From Treponema sp. UBA4328 (lineage in GTDB: Bacteria; Spirochaetota; Spirochaetia; Treponematales; Treponemataceae), in contig DGTU01000140.1 in assembly GCA_002394465.1 (NCBI GenBank), positions 1 to 43,244 of the forward strand: 43,244 nucleotides of DNA, in the 5' to 3' direction. The notes under the pieces were generated by a model that was not told the DNA's origin, did no database searches, and saw nothing but the letters and a program-made list of their open reading frames with translations. Made by a program: the position numbers and the translations under genes. Of the stretch, positions 33,749-41,680 are shown piece by piece; position 1 is the first letter of the stretch; every line of letters starts with the position of its first letter.

Positions 33749-34462
33749 TTATTGGCGCAAAAGTACTTCGAATTTTTCTTCCGGCGGAATTGAATCCTTT
33801 ACGAAATAATCCGGGTAGCTTTCAAGGAGCTGCTGTACCTGGTTTTCAAGTTTGTGCAGGTGGGCCTTAATATAGATTTTTGCGTAATCTGCGCTTCCTT
33901 CCTGGATGGCAGAGAGAATTTTCTGGTGCTGAAGGATCGTTTCCATCATGATGTCCTTGTTCCACACCGTAATGAGCCTGACACGGGCATAATGATTGCT
34001 GTTTTTCTGGATTACTTCCCAGGCGGCCTTCTGCCCGGTTGCGTTGAACATGTATTCATGGAAGGCGTTGTCCAGCTGGAAAAGCGAATAATAGTCGCAG
34101 GTCTGAACCGTTGCCCGCTGCTGCTCTATGTTGAGTTCGAGTTCGCTTATGTCTGCCTTTGTTACTTTCTTAATGAACAGTTCAATGTTTGCGCTTTCAA
34201 GGCTTTCACGGATAAAGCGTTCCTGACTGAGTTTTGAAAAGTCTATGCGTGATACGGAAGTTTCTTTCTGAGGAAAAATGTCCAGAAGTCCGTCCCTCTG
34301 AAGGCGGATAAATGCTTCACGGACAGGAGTACGGCTTACATTCAGTTTTTCAGCAATTTTCTGGGTACTCATGGTTGCACCAGGCTTGAGCTGAAGGGAC
34401 ATGATGTTGTTTCTCAGGGCTGAATAAACCGCTGACTGTACACTGGAATCAGTTGATGCCAT
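33749..34462 (-). CDS. GntR-family (FadR/FCD subfamily) regulator of the hexuronate operon
   Basis: A 237-residue repressor. The N-terminal winged helix (about 1-75) holds STQKIAEKLNVSRTPVREAFIRLQRDGL, the GntR helix-turn-helix. The C-terminal FCD domain (about 85-220) has histidines positioned to bind metal (NAFHEYM, HQKILSAI, KAHLHKLE). The start is the ATG at 34462, preceded by AAGGAG at 8 nt; an upstream in-frame TTG at 34495 has no such site. It is divergent from dctP and shares with it a matching palindrome over both -10 boxes. It probably senses a hexuronate or a catabolic intermediate such as fructuronate (inference). Confidence 0.92.
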   Translation of the reverse strand: MASTDSSVQSAVYSALRNNIMSLQLKPGATMSTQKIAEKLNVSRTPVREAFIRLQRDGLLDIFPQKETSVSRIDFSKLSQERFIRESLESANIELFIKKVTKADISELELNIEQQRATVQTCDYYSLFQLDNAFHEYMFNATGQKAAWEVIQKNSNHYARVRLITVWNKDIMMETILQHQKILSAIQEGSADYAKIYIKAHLHKLENQVQQLLESYPDYFVKDSIPPEEKFEVLLRQ

Positions 34463-34479
34463 AGCTGAAACTCCTTGCT

Positions 34480-34493
34480 GCTGACATGTTAGC
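34480..34493. promoter_or_regulatory. GntR operator over the regulator's own -10 box
   Basis: Palindrome GCTGACATGTTAGC, 12 of 14 bases symmetric around ACATGT. It covers the minus-strand -10 box and lies between the promoter and the regulator's start, as expected for autoregulation. Confidence 0.7.
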
Positions 34494-34515
34494 ATTTGCC
34501 TTTATTGACTGTCAA
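34486..34515 (-). promoter_or_regulatory. Promoter of the GntR regulator gene
   Basis: Minus-strand TTGACA (34510-34515), an 18-bp spacer and TAACAT (34486-34491); the -10 box is inside the operator. Confidence 0.65.
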
Positions 34516-34591
34516 CTCTTAAAATATAACGAAAATATTGGCAAATTCATGATAAATTCGCAAAAAACCTGTAAATTCCGTTAAATTTTTG

Positions 34592-34620
34592 TTGACAACT
34601 CGGAATTCTGAAACTAACAT
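34592..34620 (+). promoter_or_regulatory. Promoter of the TRAP/uxu operon
   Basis: TTGACA (34592-34597), a 17-bp spacer and TAACAT (34615-34620). The -10 box is inside the second operator copy, so bound repressor would block open-complex formation. Confidence 0.7.
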
Positions 34621-34634
34621 GTCAGTATGTCAGT
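34613..34634. promoter_or_regulatory. GntR operator with extra half-site over the dctP -10 box
   Basis: Palindrome ACTAACATGTCAGT (34613-34626), the same core as at 34480 in the opposite orientation. It is followed at once by a second copy of its right half, so ATGTCAGT occurs in tandem at 34619-34626 and 34627-34634. Confidence 0.7.
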
Positions 34635-34651
34635 CAAAAAGGAGGACTGTT

Positions 34652-35650
34652 ATGAAAAAATTGATTTTATATTCTGTTGGAGCCCTGCTTCTGTGCTGCA
34701 TGATGTTACCGTCGTGCAGCAAAAAAAATGACAGCGAGGCAAAAATCCCTGTAACATTCGCAGGTACTGAAGCTGCTACTACCGGTCAGAGCCGTATGAT
34801 GCAGTCAGTTGCAGACAAACTCAATGCAACAGGCCGTTTCAATGCTACTGTTCAGGTTGCAGGTGCCCTTTCCGGAGATACCGATGCGCTTGTAACACAG
34901 GCAAAACTCGGAATCAGTCTTGTAGTTCCTAGTGATCCTGGACGTCTTGCAAGCCAGTTCAATATTCCGGACATGAACATTCTTATGGCTCCGTATATCC
35001 TTACTGATCCTGCTGCCCTCAAAAAACTTCCGGATACTCCGCTGTTCAAGGAATGGCAGGCTGAACTTGAAAAACAGGGCATCGTTTACATTACAAACAT
35101 GTACAACGGTTTCCGCAGTTTCTACACAACAACACCTGTAAAGCATGTTTCTGATCTTTCAGGACTGAGAATACGCGGATTCGGTAATGCAATCGGAAAC
35201 AATCTCGCAAAATACTTTGGATTTGCAAACATCGGTATTTCATGGGGTGAAGTTTTCCCTGGAATCCAGCAGAAAACCCTCGACGGATGTGAAATCCAGG
35301 TTGCTACGGCAGACGGTTCAAGAATCTATGAAGTTACAAAGAATCTTGCACTTACAAAGCACTACATGCTCCAGTCTGCATTCGTATGTTCTTCTGCTTT
35401 CTACAACAGCATGTCACCGGAAGACCGCGAACTCTTTACAAAGATCATGCGCGAAGCTGCTGCTGAATACGGTGAAATCATCCAGAACGAAGAAACCGGA
35501 TACTATGACCACATGAAGCAGAACGGTGTAACAATCACAGAAGTTGACCTCAACGAATTCCAGAAAGCAATTGATCCTCTCTACACAAACAACGATCTCG
35601 GATTCACTGCAGGACTCAAAGAAAGACTTTTCAAAGAACTTGCAGAATAA
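34652..35650 (+). CDS. dctP: TRAP transporter substrate-binding lipoprotein DctP
   Basis: A 332-residue substrate-binding protein of the DctP family, which captures an organic acid in the periplasm and hands it to DctQM. It is anchored by a lipid: lipobox LPSC with C22. Features include the conserved SDLSGLRIRGFGNAIGNNLAKYFG segment and the ISWGEVFPGIQQKTLDGCE region, where the invariant arginine binds the substrate carboxylate. The start is the ATG at 34652, after a perfect AGGAGG. The downstream uxuA and uxuB imply a hexuronate such as glucuronate, galacturonate or fructuronate, or mannonate, as substrate. Confidence 0.94.
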   Translation: MKKLILYSVGALLLCCMMLPSCSKKNDSEAKIPVTFAGTEAATTGQSRMMQSVADKLNATGRFNATVQVAGALSGDTDALVTQAKLGISLVVPSDPGRLASQFNIPDMNILMAPYILTDPAALKKLPDTPLFKEWQAELEKQGIVYITNMYNGFRSFYTTTPVKHVSDLSGLRIRGFGNAIGNNLAKYFGFANIGISWGEVFPGIQQKTLDGCEIQVATADGSRIYEVTKNLALTKHYMLQSAFVCSSAFYNSMSPEDRELFTKIMREAAAEYGEIIQNEETGYYDHMKQNGVTITEVDLNEFQKAIDPLYTNNDLGFTAGLKERLFKELAE

Positions 35651-35664
35651 ACTGTACTGAACCG

Positions 35665-35710
35665 GCAGGCCTGCATTTTCGTTAACCTCCAGAGGTGCAG
35701 GTCTGCTTTT
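35665..35710 (+). terminator. Hairpin between dctP and dctQ (attenuator or stability element)
   Basis: GCAGGCCTGCA (35665-35675) pairs with TGCAGGTCTGC (35696-35706), 11 bp with one G-U pair. Between them lies a small nested hairpin, ACCTC-CA-GAGGT, and TTTT follows. It would let dctP, the most needed component, outnumber the membrane subunits by partial termination or by protecting the dctP mRNA 3' end. Confidence 0.65.
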
Positions 35711-35736
35711 ATCAAAAAACGAACAGGAATTAAAAT

Positions 35737-36249
35737 ATGAAAAAATTTTATGAGTATTTTTGCAGGGCGGAGGCCATACTCTGCGGAGCCGGTTTTATCG
35801 GACTTGTCGTGCTTGTTTTCGGTTCGGCAATTTTAAGGTTCTTCAGGATGTCCATGGCATGGAACATCGACCTGGCCATGCTTCTGCTTGCCTGGAGTTC
35901 ATTTCTTGGTGCTGACATTGCATGGCGGAGCGGTCAGCTTATAGGTATCGATCTTGTAACCAGACACTTTCCGAAAAAAGTTCAGAAAGCAATCATGCTT
36001 ATGGTTTATACAATCATTCTGGCTACAACCGTCATTATCTGTATTTACGGTATAAGGCTTTCATGGACAGAGAGGCTCAGAACTTTCCAGTCTCTGCCGA
36101 TTCCATATTCACTCGTGAACCTGAGTCTTGTTGTTGCGACTTTCTCAATGTCGATTTCAACAGTTGGAAAGATTAAAGCGTGCATCGTGCACTTTAATAG
36201 TGATGATAGTGAAAATATGCCGGCTGAAAACGCTGTTGAGGCACAGTAA
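35737..36249 (+). CDS. dctQ: TRAP transporter small membrane subunit DctQ
   Basis: A 170-residue protein with four membrane segments, the usual layout of the small TRAP subunit. The conserved SWNIDLAMLLLAW-like segment (here MAWNIDLAMLLLAWSSFLGA) and the WRSGQLIGID motif identify it. It pairs with DctM to form the sodium-dependent permease. AGGA precedes the ATG at 8 nt. It lies 86 bp after dctP, with a hairpin between, and 21 bp before dctM. Confidence 0.92.
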   Translation: MKKFYEYFCRAEAILCGAGFIGLVVLVFGSAILRFFRMSMAWNIDLAMLLLAWSSFLGADIAWRSGQLIGIDLVTRHFPKKVQKAIMLMVYTIILATTVIICIYGIRLSWTERLRTFQSLPIPYSLVNLSLVVATFSMSISTVGKIKACIVHFNSDDSENMPAENAVEAQ

Positions 36250-36270
36250 GCCTTTAAGTGGAGAAAATAT

Positions 36271-37566
36271 ATGACACTTCTTCTTATATGTTTTGTAGTT
36301 TTTCTGCTGATGGGAATGCCTATCGGATTCGTCATCGGTATTGCAGGATTTGCATTCTTCTTCAGCGAGCCGATTCTTCCGTTTGAAGCTGCTACGCAGA
36401 TGGTTGTACTTCAGAGCCAGTCGTTTGCATTCCTTGCAGTTCCGTTCTTTATCTTTGCCGGAAACCTGATGAATGTTTCGGGAATTACCGAGCATCTTCT
36501 GAGCCTTGCCCGTCTTCTTACGAGAAGAATGTTCGGAGGAACGGCACAGATTTCGGTAGTAATGTCGACACTCATGGGCGGCGTTTCAGGTTCTGCTACG
36601 GCTGATGCTGCCATGGAAACCCGAATCCTTGCCCCTGAAATGATGAGGCGCGGATATACAAAGGGTTATATCTGTGCAGTCAACTGTCTTACTGCGCTGA
36701 TTACTGCAACAATTCCGCCGAGCCTCGGACTTATCATTTTCGGTTTCGTAGGCGAAGTTTCAATCGGACGTCTTTTTGCAGCCGGTATCGTTCCTGGTGC
36801 CCTCATGATGATTTTCCTCATGGCAACTACGACGATTACCAGCCGCATCAGGAGATTTGATCCTCCAGTGGCAGATGCTCCCAGACTTACCCTGCGTGAA
36901 TTCTTCGGTGAACTCAGGCAGTCAATCTGGGCCCTGCTCTTCCCGATCATCCTTATCGTCGGAATCCGTTTCGGTGTATTCACTCCGTCTGAATCAGGAG
37001 CCTTTGCGGTAATCTATGCACTTGTAATCGGAAAATTCGTTTACAAAAAGCTTAACTGGCAGAATTTCAAGGAAGCCCTCATAACTACAATCAAAGACAA
37101 CGGTGCCATCATGCTGATTATTGCAATGAGCGGTCCGTTCAGCTATGCAATTACATGGGTCAAGCTTCCTGCTGCGTTGAGTTCACTCATCTTCGGAATT
37201 ACAGAACAGCCTCAGCTCCTTACGCTGCTCATGCTCGGATTCCTCTTCATCATCGGTATGTTCGTTGACTCAAACGTCAGCTTCCTTCTCCTTACGCCGA
37301 TTTTCCTTCCGATGATTACCAAGGTCGGAATGGATCCGGTTCACTTCGGTGTACTCATGGCTACAATCGTAACGCTCGGGGTAATGACGCCGCCTATCGG
37401 TTCAGCTCTTTATACTGTCTGCGGAATCATAGACTGTCCGCCTGAACAATATACGAAGGAAAGTTTACCGTTCCTGTTTGCGATCCTGCTGGAACTTGCA
37501 ATCCTGGTATTCTTCCCGGATGTTGTCCTCTTCATACCGAACATGATTTTCGGACCGGCGGGCTGA
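36271..37566 (+). CDS. dctM: TRAP transporter large membrane subunit DctM
   Basis: A 431-residue polytopic protein (about 12 membrane segments) of the DctM family, the translocation pathway of TRAP transporters, which use an ion gradient rather than ATP. Characteristic segments are the SQSFAFLAVPFFIFAGNLM region, VSGSATADAAMETRILAP, the IPPSLGLIIFG loop and VTLGVMTPPIGSALYTVCGI. GGAG lies 7 nt before the ATG. The next gene, uxuA, starts 36 bp downstream. Confidence 0.94.
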   Translation: MTLLLICFVVFLLMGMPIGFVIGIAGFAFFFSEPILPFEAATQMVVLQSQSFAFLAVPFFIFAGNLMNVSGITEHLLSLARLLTRRMFGGTAQISVVMSTLMGGVSGSATADAAMETRILAPEMMRRGYTKGYICAVNCLTALITATIPPSLGLIIFGFVGEVSIGRLFAAGIVPGALMMIFLMATTTITSRIRRFDPPVADAPRLTLREFFGELRQSIWALLFPIILIVGIRFGVFTPSESGAFAVIYALVIGKFVYKKLNWQNFKEALITTIKDNGAIMLIIAMSGPFSYAITWVKLPAALSSLIFGITEQPQLLTLLMLGFLFIIGMFVDSNVSFLLLTPIFLPMITKVGMDPVHFGVLMATIVTLGVMTPPIGSALYTVCGIIDCPPEQYTKESLPFLFAILLELAILVFFPDVVLFIPNMIFGPAG

Positions 37567-37602
37567 TGAGCATGAAAAAACTTCAATTTCAGGAGTAACC
37601 TT

Positions 37603-38679
37603 ATGAAAATGACAATGAGATGGTTCGGATCAAAATACGATACCGTAACCTTAAAACAGATACGTCAGACAGCTTACGTAAAGGGAATCATTTCAACCCT
37701 TTACAACAAGATGCCGGGCGAACTGTGGACAGAAGAAGAAATAAAATCCCTCAAGGACGAAGTTGAAGCAGCCGGACTTACGCTCGACGGAATTGAAAGC
37801 GTAAACGTAAGCGATGCAATTAAAACTGCAGGTGCCGACCGGGACAAACACATCGAGGCGTACATCAAAACCCTCGAAAACCTCGGAAAGAACGACATTC
37901 ACATGGTCTGCTACAACTTCATGCCTGTATTCGACTGGACTAGAACTGAACTTGCACGCCTCAGGCCTGACGGTTCAACGGTAATGGCTTACAACCAGAA
38001 GGCCGTTGACGCAATAGATCCTGCAAAAATGTTCGACAGCATTGCAGGTGACATGAACGGCTCTGTAATGCCGGGCTGGGAACCGGAGAGAATGGCAAAA
38101 ATAAAGGACCTGTTCAAAATGTACGAGGGCACGACAGAAGACCTGCTTTTTGAGAGGCTCAAATATTTCCTTGATGCAATCATGCCGGTGTGTGACAAAT
38201 ATGACATCAACATGGCAATTCATCCGGATGATCCTTCGTGGAGCGTATTCGGACTGCCGAGAATCATAACGAGCCTTCCGAACATCCAGCGTATGATGAA
38301 GATGACGGACAATCCGCATAACGGAGTCACTTTCTGCGCCGGAAGCTACGGAACCAATCCTGACAATGACCTTCCGGCAATGATTCGCGCGCTCAAGGGA
38401 AGAATTCACTTTGCCCATGTGCGTAACCTTCAGTTCAACGACGGAAAGAATGACTTTGAAGAAGCCGCTCACCTTTCAAGTGACGGCTCTTTCGACATGT
38501 ATGAAATTGTAAAGGCATTATACGACATCGGTTTTGAAGGACCTGTCCGCCCTGACCATGGAAGAATGATCTGGGGAGAAAAGGCAATGCCAGGCTACGG
38601 ACTTTACGACCGTGCACTCGGAGCTTCGTATATCTGCGGCCTGTGGGAAGCAATCGAAAAATCGGAGGCCCGTAAATGA
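37603..38679 (+). CDS. uxuA: D-mannonate dehydratase
   Basis: A 358-residue TIM-barrel enzyme that dehydrates D-mannonate to 2-keto-3-deoxy-gluconate, using a divalent metal. Diagnostic elements are KMTMRWFG near the start, MAIHPDDPSWSVFGLPRI with the metal-binding HPDDP, the FCAGSYGTNPDND loop, and HFAHVRNLQ and VRPDHGRMIWGE near the end. Length is that of the shorter bacterial type. AGGAG lies 7 nt before its ATG. It overlaps uxuB by 4 bp (ATGA). Together they turn fructuronate into KDG, but KDG kinase and aldolase are not in the window. Confidence 0.96.
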   Translation: MKMTMRWFGSKYDTVTLKQIRQTAYVKGIISTLYNKMPGELWTEEEIKSLKDEVEAAGLTLDGIESVNVSDAIKTAGADRDKHIEAYIKTLENLGKNDIHMVCYNFMPVFDWTRTELARLRPDGSTVMAYNQKAVDAIDPAKMFDSIAGDMNGSVMPGWEPERMAKIKDLFKMYEGTTEDLLFERLKYFLDAIMPVCDKYDINMAIHPDDPSWSVFGLPRIITSLPNIQRMMKMTDNPHNGVTFCAGSYGTNPDNDLPAMIRALKGRIHFAHVRNLQFNDGKNDFEEAAHLSSDGSFDMYEIVKALYDIGFEGPVRPDHGRMIWGEKAMPGYGLYDRALGASYICGLWEAIEKSEARK

Positions 38680-40286
38680 AACTTACGCTTGAAGGTTTGA
38701 AGGACAGGGAAGGCTGGAAAAAAGCAGGAGTTGTCCTTCCGTCATATGATATTGCTGCAGCGAGGGCTGAAACCATCCGGAATCCTGTCTGGGTTCACTT
38801 TGGTGCCGGAAACATTTTCAGAATGTTCATAGGCGGAATTGCAGAAACCCTTCTTGAAAAAGGATTTTCAAAAACCGGAATAGTTTGTGCCGAAACTTTC
38901 AGTTTTGACATGATAAACGAAATCTACCGTCCGTATGACAATCTTGTTCTGGGCGTTACATTAAAACCGGACGGCTCCGTTGCAAAACAGGTAATCGGTT
39001 CGCTTGCTGAGGCAATAAGTTCCACACCGGCAGTTCCTGAAGCCTGGGCCAGAATGAAGGAAATCTTTGCTTCAAAGTCGCTTCAGCTCATAAGCTTTAC
39101 GATTACTGAAAAAGGCTATGCCCTTAAAAATTCATCCGGGGATTTCTTTCCGTATATTGTTTCGGACATTGAAAAAGGTCCGGAAGGTGCGGTAAGTGCA
39201 ATGGGACAGGTTACGGCACTTCTGTTCCACCGGTTTAAAAGCGGCGCATTGCCTCTGGCAGTCGTAAGCATGGATAACTGCTCGCATAACGGTGAAAAAT
39301 TAAAGAATTCTGTCACAGAAATGGCAGATGAATGGCTGAAAAGAGGCTTCGTCACAAAAGATTTCATCAGTTACATCAGTGACGAAAGCAGGGTTTCATT
39401 CCCGTGGACGATGATTGATAAAATTACTCCGCGTCCAAGCGTTGAAATCGGAAAGAAGCTCGAAGATTCCGGAATTGAATCAATGCAGCCGTTCGTCACC
39501 GAAAAAAAGACTTTCATCGCTCCCTTTGTTAATGCAGAGGGGCCTCAATACCTCGTTGTGGAAGACCGGTTCCCGAACGGCAGACCTCCTCTAGAAAAAG
39601 CTGGCGTATATATGACCGGCCGGGACACAGTTAACAATGTCGAGCGTATGAAAGTTACTACCTGCCTTAATCCGCTGCATACGGCACTTGCCGTTTACGG
39701 CTGTCTCCTTAAATATACGCTGATTGCAGATGAGATGAAGGACAGGGAGCTTTCGGAGCTGGTACACAGAATAGGCCCTGTTGAAGGCATGCCTGTCGTT
39801 ACCGATCCGAAGATTCTCTCACCGAAGGATTTCGTAAATGAAGTCATCACGATGCGCCTGCCGAATCCGTTTGTGCCGGATACGCCGCAGAGAATTGCAT
39901 GCGATACTTCACAGAAAGTTGGAATCCGTTTTGGTGAGACCATCAAAAGCTATGTTGCAAAGGATGGCAGTGCTTCCTCACTTAATGCCATTCCTCTTGC
40001 AATTGCAGGCTGGTGCCGCTATCTTCTTGCAGTGGACGATGAAGGGAACCCCTTTGAACTTTCACCGGATCCAATGCTTGAAGAGCTTTGCGGCAAACTT
40101 AAGGGTATCGTCTGGAATAAACCTGAAAGCTACACAGGCCAGCTTAAGGAAATTCTTTCAAACGAACGCATCTTCGGCATTGATCTGTATAAAGCCGGTC
40201 TTGGAGAGAAAATTGAATCTTTCTTCAGGGAAGAACTTGCAGGTCCGGGTGCCGTAAGGGCAGCGTTAAAGAAACATCTTGCGTAA
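38676..40286 (+). CDS. uxuB: D-mannonate oxidoreductase (fructuronate reductase)
   Basis: A 536-residue member of the mannitol dehydrogenase family, predicted to reduce D-fructuronate to D-mannonate with NADH. The N-terminal Rossmann region has HFGAGNIFRMFIGG (the nucleotide-binding motif), the middle has VSMDNCSHNGEK, and the active site includes the K in the family's KxxxxNxxHxxLA-like segment (MKVTTCLNPLHTALAVYG). The GGAGG site is 7 nt before the ATG, inside the end of uxuA. Specificity for fructuronate rather than mannitol or tagaturonate is inferred from pairing with uxuA. Confidence 0.93.
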   Translation: MKLTLEGLKDREGWKKAGVVLPSYDIAAARAETIRNPVWVHFGAGNIFRMFIGGIAETLLEKGFSKTGIVCAETFSFDMINEIYRPYDNLVLGVTLKPDGSVAKQVIGSLAEAISSTPAVPEAWARMKEIFASKSLQLISFTITEKGYALKNSSGDFFPYIVSDIEKGPEGAVSAMGQVTALLFHRFKSGALPLAVVSMDNCSHNGEKLKNSVTEMADEWLKRGFVTKDFISYISDESRVSFPWTMIDKITPRPSVEIGKKLEDSGIESMQPFVTEKKTFIAPFVNAEGPQYLVVEDRFPNGRPPLEKAGVYMTGRDTVNNVERMKVTTCLNPLHTALAVYGCLLKYTLIADEMKDRELSELVHRIGPVEGMPVVTDPKILSPKDFVNEVITMRLPNPFVPDTPQRIACDTSQKVGIRFGETIKSYVAKDGSASSLNAIPLAIAGWCRYLLAVDDEGNPFELSPDPMLEELCGKLKGIVWNKPESYTGQLKEILSNERIFGIDLYKAGLGEKIESFFREELAGPGAVRAALKKHLA

Positions 40287-40291
40287 AAACT

Positions 40292-40321
40292 AATAAGGCT
40301 GTCCAAAAGGACAGCCTTATT
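40292..40321. terminator. Terminator after uxuB, also facing the aminotransferase gene
   Basis: AATAAGGCTGTCC (40292-40304), an AAAA loop and GGACAGCCTTATT (40309-40321), a perfect 13-bp stem. T-rich sequence follows. On the minus strand it would also end the aminotransferase transcript. Confidence 0.85.
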
Positions 40322-40326
40322 TATAT

Positions 40327-41505
40327 TTAAGCTTTTTTATTTTTCAATTCGTTAACAAATTCTGCAATCCTGTCGAGTGCAGTTTTCATTTTGTCGATTG
40401 CGGTTGCGTAACAGCAGCGGATATGACCTTCGCCGCCAAGTCCGAAAACGCTTCCTGGAACGACTGCGACATTGTGCTTCTGGAAGAGCTGTGTCGCAAA
40501 TTCTTCGCTTGAAATGCCAAGTTTTTTGATGCTCGGGAACATGTAGAAAGCACCTGTCGGCTCAGGAACTTCAAGTCCCATGTCGCAGAAAGCCTTGTAC
40601 ATGAGGTTTCGTCTCTGCTGGTAGCTCACGCGCATTTTTTCGACGTCTTTCCAGCCGTGACGCAGGCCTTCGACAGCCGCATACTGAGAGAAAATCGGAG
40701 CACAGATTGTGTTGTATCCGTGGAGCTTTACAATCTGGGCAAGAACTTCTGCAGGAGCCGCAATGTAACCGATTCGCCAGCCGGTCATTGCGAATGATTT
40801 TGAGAATCCGTTGAGGATAATAGTATAGTCTTTCATCTCCGGAAAAGAGCCGACTGAAACATGCTCTGCTCCGTCGTAGGCAAGCTCACAGTAGATTTCG
40901 TCAGAAATACACCAGATCTGATTTTTGACGACGACTTTTGCGATTTTTTCGAGTTCAGACTTTGGAATCATCGTGCCGGTCGGGTTGTTCGGTGAACACA
41001 TCATGACGCACTTTGTTTTCGGAGTGATTGCCTTTTCAATCTGTTCGGCTGTAGGATAGAAGCCGTTTACGCTTGTGTCGATTGGAACGACTTTTGCGCC
41101 GGTGAGTTCGGCAAGCGGAGTGTAGTTTACATAGCATGGCTGAACGACAATGATTTCGTCGCCGGGATTTAAGATTGCACGGAGAACGGCATCAACGCCT
41201 TCCGAAGCACCGACTGTAATCAGGATTTCGTTCTTCGGGTTATAGTATAGGTTGTACCGCTCCATGTATTTTGCAATTTCTTCACGAAGCTCGATTAAAC
41301 CCCAGTTTGACGTGTAGGAAGTGTGGCCTTTTTCAAGATGATAGTAGGCTTCTTCGCGGATTACCCACGGAGTCGGAAAATCAGGCTCACCGACTGAAAG
41401 TGAAATTACATCGTCATGTCCGATAAGCATCTCAAAAAACTTGCGGATGCCGGACGGCGGAATATTCTGCATTGACTTTGAAAGCCTGTCTTCTCGTGTA
41501 TTCAT
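40327..41505 (-). CDS. Class I/II aminotransferase, PLP-dependent
   Basis: A 392-residue aspartate/aromatic-type aminotransferase (fold type I). The PLP lysine is K236 in LNGFSKSFAMTGWRIGYI, with N174 (SPNNPTG), D202 and Y205 (ISDEIY) contacting the cofactor, and R244 in the conserved GWRIGY. The final arginine, which binds the substrate carboxylate, is in GHIRCCYA near the C-terminus. Substrate range cannot be set from the motifs alone. GAGG lies 5 nt before the ATG, a normal leadered start. Confidence 0.93.
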   Translation of the reverse strand: MNTREDRLSKSMQNIPPSGIRKFFEMLIGHDDVISLSVGEPDFPTPWVIREEAYYHLEKGHTSYTSNWGLIELREEIAKYMERYNLYYNPKNEILITVGASEGVDAVLRAILNPGDEIIVVQPCYVNYTPLAELTGAKVVPIDTSVNGFYPTAEQIEKAITPKTKCVMMCSPNNPTGTMIPKSELEKIAKVVVKNQIWCISDEIYCELAYDGAEHVSVGSFPEMKDYTIILNGFSKSFAMTGWRIGYIAAPAEVLAQIVKLHGYNTICAPIFSQYAAVEGLRHGWKDVEKMRVSYQQRRNLMYKAFCDMGLEVPEPTGAFYMFPSIKKLGISSEEFATQLFQKHNVAVVPGSVFGLGGEGHIRCCYATAIDKMKTALDRIAEFVNELKNKKA

Positions 41506-41576
41506 AATTGCCTCGTTTTAAACTTAAAGCGGTTCAGGCACAGCCTTCCCCGGACAGTTATCTGTATTTTAGATGA

Positions 41577-41680
41577 TTGCAGGAGAATTTGGAAGTACGC
41601 ATAAAACGGCTCAGGGAAAAGAAGGGACCTCACAGAAAAAAAGTGCTAAAAAAATTTGCGTTATTCAGAAAACGCCCTTA
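41577..41680 (+). pseudogene. Relic of an XRE-type helix-turn-helix gene with a frameshift
   Basis: One frame from 41577 reads ENLEVRIKRLREKKG. Near 41627 the matching frame shifts, and the other frame continues TSQKKSAKKICVIQKT up to about 41674. Joined, they follow the XRE helix-turn-helix pattern (RIKxLREKKGLSQxxLAKKIGVSQKT), but neither frame is an intact gene. There is no start codon in a good context, and the sequence then runs into an unrelated surface-protein fragment. The match is by eye and the region is short. Confidence 0.45.

Noticed and set aside
34619..34634. ATGTCAGT direct repeat as the start of a CRISPR-like or satellite array.
   Set aside because: Only two copies exist and they belong to the GntR operator.
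37975..38472. 165-codon minus-strand frame opposite uxuA.
   Set aside because: uxuA is intact with diagnostic motifs; the antisense frame is a by-product of codon bias.
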